Part shown: one piece after another, positions 20,626 to 23,422 of the stretch
How the letters are laid out: every line of letters begins with the position of its first letter
Position numbering within the stretch: the first letter of the stretch is position 1
Assembly (NCBI GenBank): GCA_002387845.1
Contig: DGLB01000055.1
Coordinates: 95,578 to 118,999, forward strand
Direction of reading: 5' to 3'
Length of the DNA: 23,422 bases
Origin: Stenotrophomonas maltophilia
GTDB taxonomy: Bacteria > Pseudomonadota > Gammaproteobacteria > Xanthomonadales > Xanthomonadaceae
Position numbers and translations under genes: made by a program
The notes under the pieces: generated by a model
What the model was told of the DNA's origin: nothing
The model's database searches: none
What the model saw: the letters and a program-made list of their open reading frames with translations, nothing else

Positions 20626-21464
20626 CGCAGCACGGGCTTGTCGTTGAGGCGGGCCAGACGCAGCTGGAACAGCACCTTGGTCACCAGCAGGCGCTCTTCG
20701 ATCGGCTTCTGTACCAGATCGTTCGCACCCGACTGCAGCAGCCCGGACTGGTTGTGCGGATTGCCGTCGCCGGTCATCACCAGCACCGGCAGGCGACGCT
20801 TGCCGTAGCCGAAGTCCACGCGCACGCGCTCCACCACGTCGCGACCGCTGAGTTCACCCTTCAGGGTCACGTCGGTCAGCACCAGGTCGATGCGGGTATT
20901 GCTGCGGCCCAGCGATTCGGCGGTAAGCAGGGCGAACGCCTCTTCCGCGGTCATCACGTGCAGCACGTTGAGGCTTTGCCGTTCCAGCATGCGCTTGGTC
21001 GCTTCAGCGACGACGCGGCTGTCCTCGATGTACAGAATGGTGGCACCCGGAATGGTTTCCGGCTGCACGTAGCCCTTGATGAAAGAGGCCAGCGCTTCAT
21101 GGCCCAGCGCCTTGTCGAAATAGTCGGTGACGTACTCGGTGAAGCGGCGCTGCTCCAGGTGCTGCTGGGCGTCGCCGGACACCACGATCACCGGCACATA
21201 CGCCTGCCCCGCCGCTTCGCGCACCATGCGCGCCAGCGCCAGGCCGTCACCATCACTGAGCGTGAGCGACGTGGTGACCAGATTGACGGGGCCGGCATCC
21301 AGCGCCTGGCGGGCGTCCTCGATGCAGGCGCAGCCCACCACTTCCACCTGCGGCAGCTCGCGCTGCAGCACGTCGGCAATGAGCTTGCGGACCAGCTTGG
21401 AGCCGTCGACCACCATCACCCGGGGGGCGGCATCAACGAGGTGCTTGAGAGCTTGCGGACGCAT
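20622..21464 (-). CDS. Double receiver-domain response regulator without output domain (280 aa)
   Basis: Two CheY-like receiver domains follow each other. The first (about 14-132) looks inactive: the acidic pair is reduced to Asp20-Gly21, and the phosphorylated Asp is replaced by Ser66 (LVTTSL, against LVLTDV in the second); Ser96 and Lys118 remain. The second (about 142-268) has Glu147-Asp148, Asp198, Thr231 and Lys253 and should be phosphorylatable. There is no DNA-binding or enzyme domain, so it probably works through protein contacts. The start has GAGG five bases upstream, overlapping the ftsX stop codon. The ATGA overlap with ung shows the same operon logic. A link to cell division is suggested only by position. 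No histidine kinase is in the window. Confidence 0.88.
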   Translation of the reverse strand: MRPQALKHLVDAAPRVMVVDGSKLVRKLIADVLQRELPQVEVVGCACIEDARQALDAGPVNLVTTSLTLSDGDGLALARMVREAAGQAYVPVIVVSGDAQQHLEQRRFTEYVTDYFDKALGHEALASFIKGYVQPETIPGATILYIEDSRVVAEATKRMLERQSLNVLHVMTAEEAFALLTAESLGRSNTRIDLVLTDVTLKGELSGRDVVERVRVDFGYGKRRLPVLVMTGDGNPHNQSGLLQSGANDLVQKPIEERLLVTKVLFQLRLARLNDKPVLR

Positions 21465-21471
21465 GCGGGCC

Positions 21472-22422
21472 TCAGGTTTCAGTCGGTCGGGTCTGGCGCA
21501 GGAAGTGCCCTGTCACCAGCCACGCGCCCAGCCAGCCCAGCACCACCGTGCCGACCAGGACGAGCGAGGAGTGCAGAAGATCCAGCCCGTGCAACACGAA
21601 CGGACTGCCATAGCTGCCGGACAGTTCGGCCAGCGGCGGGCGCAGCGCCAGACCGGCCACGCCGATCAGCGCCAGTGCCAGCGCACCGGCCCCCAGGCCA
21701 TACCACGCGCCCAGGTAGAGGAACGGACGACGGATGAACCCGTCGCTGGCGCCGAGCAGCTGCAGCACGCCGATTTCCTCGCGGCGCGACTGGATATCCA
21801 GCCGTACCGTATTGCCCACCACCAGCACCGCGCCCAGCCCGAGCAGGGCTGAAAGCACCTGCACCAGGCGCGCGCCGAAGCCCAGCCAGGCATCCAGGCG
21901 CTTGCGCCAGAGCGCGTCGTGCTGCACCAGGTCTGCCTGGGGCAGGCCCTGCAGTGACTGCGCAAGACGCGCATCGTCGGCCCCGTTGGCCGGAGTGATG
22001 ATCAGCAGCGACGGCAGCGGGTTGTCGTGCAGGGCGTCAATCGCCTCGCCCAGCCCGGCACTGTCGCGCAGTTCGGCCAACCCTTCTTCAGGGCTGCGCA
22101 GCGTGACCGCGCTGACGTCGGCGCGACCGCGCAGCGACTCGGCCACCTGCCCGGCCCCGGCGGCATCCACATTGGCTTTCAGGAACAGGTTGATGTCGCG
22201 CGACTGCTGCACGCTGCCCGCGAACAGCTTCACGTTGTCCAGTGCGATCGACAGACCCAGCGGCAACGCCAGGGCCACCGCCATCACCATGATGGTGAGC
22301 AGCGTCGCCCACGGCTTGCGCCAGGCGCGACCGAGGCTGAACACCACGCTGTGGCCATGATGGTGCAGCCACACGCCCAGGCGCGAAGGGGCCGCGGCTT
22401 CTTTGTTGGTCGCGGTACTCAT
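21472..22422 (-). CDS. ftsX: Cell-division ABC transporter-like permease FtsX (316 aa)
   Basis: FtsX with FtsE forms a type VII ABC complex at the division septum that controls peptidoglycan hydrolases by mechanotransmission. The protein shows the family layout: a short cytoplasmic N-terminus, one membrane segment (about 40-61, LLTIMVMAVALALPLGLSIA), and a periplasmic domain (62-184, including INLFLKANVD and LPSLLIITP). Three more membrane segments follow (about 185-205, 234-260, 285-307). The cytoplasmic loop RREEIGVLQLLGAS (about 213-226) is the typical coupling region. The ATG overlaps the ftsE stop codon (ATGA). Confidence 0.95.
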   Translation of the reverse strand: MSTATNKEAAAPSRLGVWLHHHGHSVVFSLGRAWRKPWATLLTIMVMAVALALPLGLSIALDNVKLFAGSVQQSRDINLFLKANVDAAGAGQVAESLRGRADVSAVTLRSPEEGLAELRDSAGLGEAIDALHDNPLPSLLIITPANGADDARLAQSLQGLPQADLVQHDALWRKRLDAWLGFGARLVQVLSALLGLGAVLVVGNTVRLDIQSRREEIGVLQLLGASDGFIRRPFLYLGAWYGLGAGALALALIGVAGLALRPPLAELSGSYGSPFVLHGLDLLHSSLVLVGTVVLGWLGAWLVTGHFLRQTRPTET

Positions 22423-23105
22423 TCGGCCAGGTCCTGCGGCGAGATGTCGTCCACCAGACGCCCGTGGTCGAGAATGAGCACGCGCTTGCGCATGCGCCGC
22501 AGCAGCGGCAGGTCATGGCTGACCACCAGCACGCTGGTGCCGCGCTCGGGCAGTTCGGCAAACAGCGCCATGATCTCCGCCGCCAGGGTGGGGTCGAGGT
22601 TACCGGTGGGTTCGTCGGCCACCAGCAGGCGCGGTTCGCCGACGATGGCACGGGCAATGCCCACGCGTTGCTGTTCGCCAGCCGACAGCTGCGAGGGCAG
22701 CGCCTTTTCCCGGTGGGCCAGGCCCATGCGTTCCAGCACCGAACGGACCCGCTTGCCGATGTCGGCGCGACGGGTGCCACGCAGGATCAGCGGCAGGGCA
22801 ACGTTTTCGCCGATGCTGCGGTCCATCAACAAGCGATGGTCCTGGTAGACCGCGCCTACTTCACGGCGATGGCGCGGAATGTCGCCGCCGCGCACTTTCA
22901 ACAGGTTGCGGTCGGCCAGCAGCACCGCACCGCGGCTGGGACGCTCGTCCAGGTGGATCAGTTTGAGCAGGGTGCTCTTGCCGGCACCGGAATGACCGGT
23001 GACGAACAGCATTTCACCGGGCGCAACCTCGAAGCTGACGTCCACCAGTGCCTGGTGGCCGCCCGCATACTGTTTGCTGACATTGTCGAAACGCAGGACG
23101 CTCAT
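22419..23105 (-). CDS. ftsE: Cell-division ATP-binding protein FtsE (228 aa)
   Basis: This is the ATPase subunit of the FtsEX division complex. Motifs in order are Walker A GHSGAGKST (37-45), Q-loop YQDHRLL (87-93), signature LSAGEQQR (140-147, with Ala in place of the usual Gly), Walker B LLVADEPTGNLD (160-171) and the switch His in SHD (195-197). Length and order are typical. There is no normally spaced Shine-Dalgarno. Instead a CATAAT lies six bases before the ATG, so the message may be leaderless or have a very short leader. It overlaps ftsX by four bases. Confidence 0.96.
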   Translation of the reverse strand: MSVLRFDNVSKQYAGGHQALVDVSFEVAPGEMLFVTGHSGAGKSTLLKLIHLDERPSRGAVLLADRNLLKVRGGDIPRHRREVGAVYQDHRLLMDRSIGENVALPLILRGTRRADIGKRVRSVLERMGLAHREKALPSQLSAGEQQRVGIARAIVGEPRLLVADEPTGNLDPTLAAEIMALFAELPERGTSVLVVSHDLPLLRRMRKRVLILDHGRLVDDISPQDLAE

Positions 23106-23117
23106 TCCCCGATTATG
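23103..23117 (-). promoter_or_regulatory. Candidate -10 element giving a leaderless ftsE transcript
   Basis: CATAAT (minus strand, 23112-23117) ends six bases before the ftsE ATG (23105), so transcription would begin at or very close to the start codon. I see no good -35 at the expected distance. Leaderless genes with this arrangement are known in many GC-rich bacteria, but here the evidence is the hexamer alone. Confidence 0.3.
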
Positions 23118-23157
23118 CCGGAGGTGCGTTGCGAGGTGGGGACCGAAGCATGCCCGA

Positions 23158-23185
23158 CCAATCGACAGACGCGACCGTCGATCGG
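23158..23185 (-). terminator. Stem-loop after rhlB, possible terminator
   Basis: On the minus strand, CCGATCGAC (23177-23185) can pair with GTCGATTGG (23158-23166) through nine pairs, one of them G-U, around a 10-base loop. It starts five bases after the rhlB stop codon. No T run follows, so efficiency is uncertain. Confidence 0.35.
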
Positions 23186-23189
23186 GAGA

Positions 23190-23422
23190 TCAGCTACCGG
23201 AGAGCATCCGGCGGATCTCGCGGCCGATGCGGGTCAGGAAGCCGGCACCGGCGTCGTCGGTCTTGGCCGCGCGCATCGGCTTGGCCGCCACCTGCACCGG
23301 CGTGACCGGCTGGGCGGCGCCCTCGGCACCCTCGACCGGACGACCGTGGCGACGACGACGGCGCTTGCGCGGCTTGCGCTCGCCGTCCACCGCCCCTTCC
23401 GGAGCACCCTCGGCGCGCGGCG
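23190..23422 (-). CDS. rhlB: ATP-dependent RNA helicase RhlB, C-terminal tail (truncated by window edge)
   Basis: The frame is open to the right edge of the window, so only about the last 77 residues are seen. They form the low-complexity basic tail typical of DEAD-box RhlB in xanthomonads: ERKPRKRRRRRHGR, an Ala/Pro/Val linker, and a final amphipathic segment GFLTRIGREIRRMLSGS. No helicase motif lies inside the window, so the call rests on this tail and on its position next to ftsE. RhlB works in mRNA turnover with the RNA degradosome. The GTG that opens a shorter frame at 23390 is an internal valine codon. Confidence 0.7.
   Translation of the reverse strand, partial: PRAEGAPEGAVDGERKPRKRRRRRHGRPVEGAEGAAQPVTPVQVAAKPMRAAKTDDAGAGFLTRIGREIRRMLSGS

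Overview
The window looks like a chromosomal segment of a Stenotrophomonas-type member of the Xanthomonadaceae. The reasons are the high GC content, palindromic intergenic repeats headed by GTAG, a DEAD-box helicase tail of the xanthomonad RhlB kind, and the order rhlB-ftsE-ftsX-(double receiver)-ung with rpoH further along. These are calls from sequence and memory of the families; no database search was possible.

Layout, left to right. 1-239 is the 5' end of rpoH (minus strand, runs off the window). 240-600 is its upstream region, with a sigma-E-like promoter candidate, inverted repeats and a REP pair. 601-1250 (minus) holds two small coupled genes: a probable ribbon-helix-helix protein and an unrecognised protein. 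1251-2284 has no convincing gene; it contains a nested stem-loop block, several GTAG-type REP palindromes and a 141-bp tandem duplication. 2285-19226 (minus) is a three-gene surface operon, read from right to left: a 726-aa secreted protein ending in a partial DUF11 domain, a 3671-aa fibre-like protein with about 33 Ig-like domains, and a 1208-aa outer-membrane beta-barrel protein. 19555-19914 (plus) is a divergent XRE-type regulator. 19921-23105 (minus) is the operon ftsE-ftsX-double receiver-ung. 23190-23422 is the 3' end of rhlB.

How the genes fit together. ftsEX and rpoH are near neighbours in many proteobacteria. Here they are separated by roughly 19 kb of accessory material, so the surface operon, its regulator and the repeat-rich segment look like an insertion into a housekeeping neighbourhood. 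The three surface proteins all have Sec-type signal peptides, and the second and third genes are tightly coupled (the stop codon overlaps the Shine-Dalgarno sequence). I infer an assembly in which the beta-barrel protein anchors or helps export the giant Ig-like stalk, with the first protein as a base or cap.

The most unusual observation is that the DUF11 domain at the end of the first protein lacks its last conserved segment. That segment appears at the mature N-terminus of the giant protein, immediately after its signal peptide. This is what a domain split between two polypeptides, or a donor-strand type of contact, would look like.
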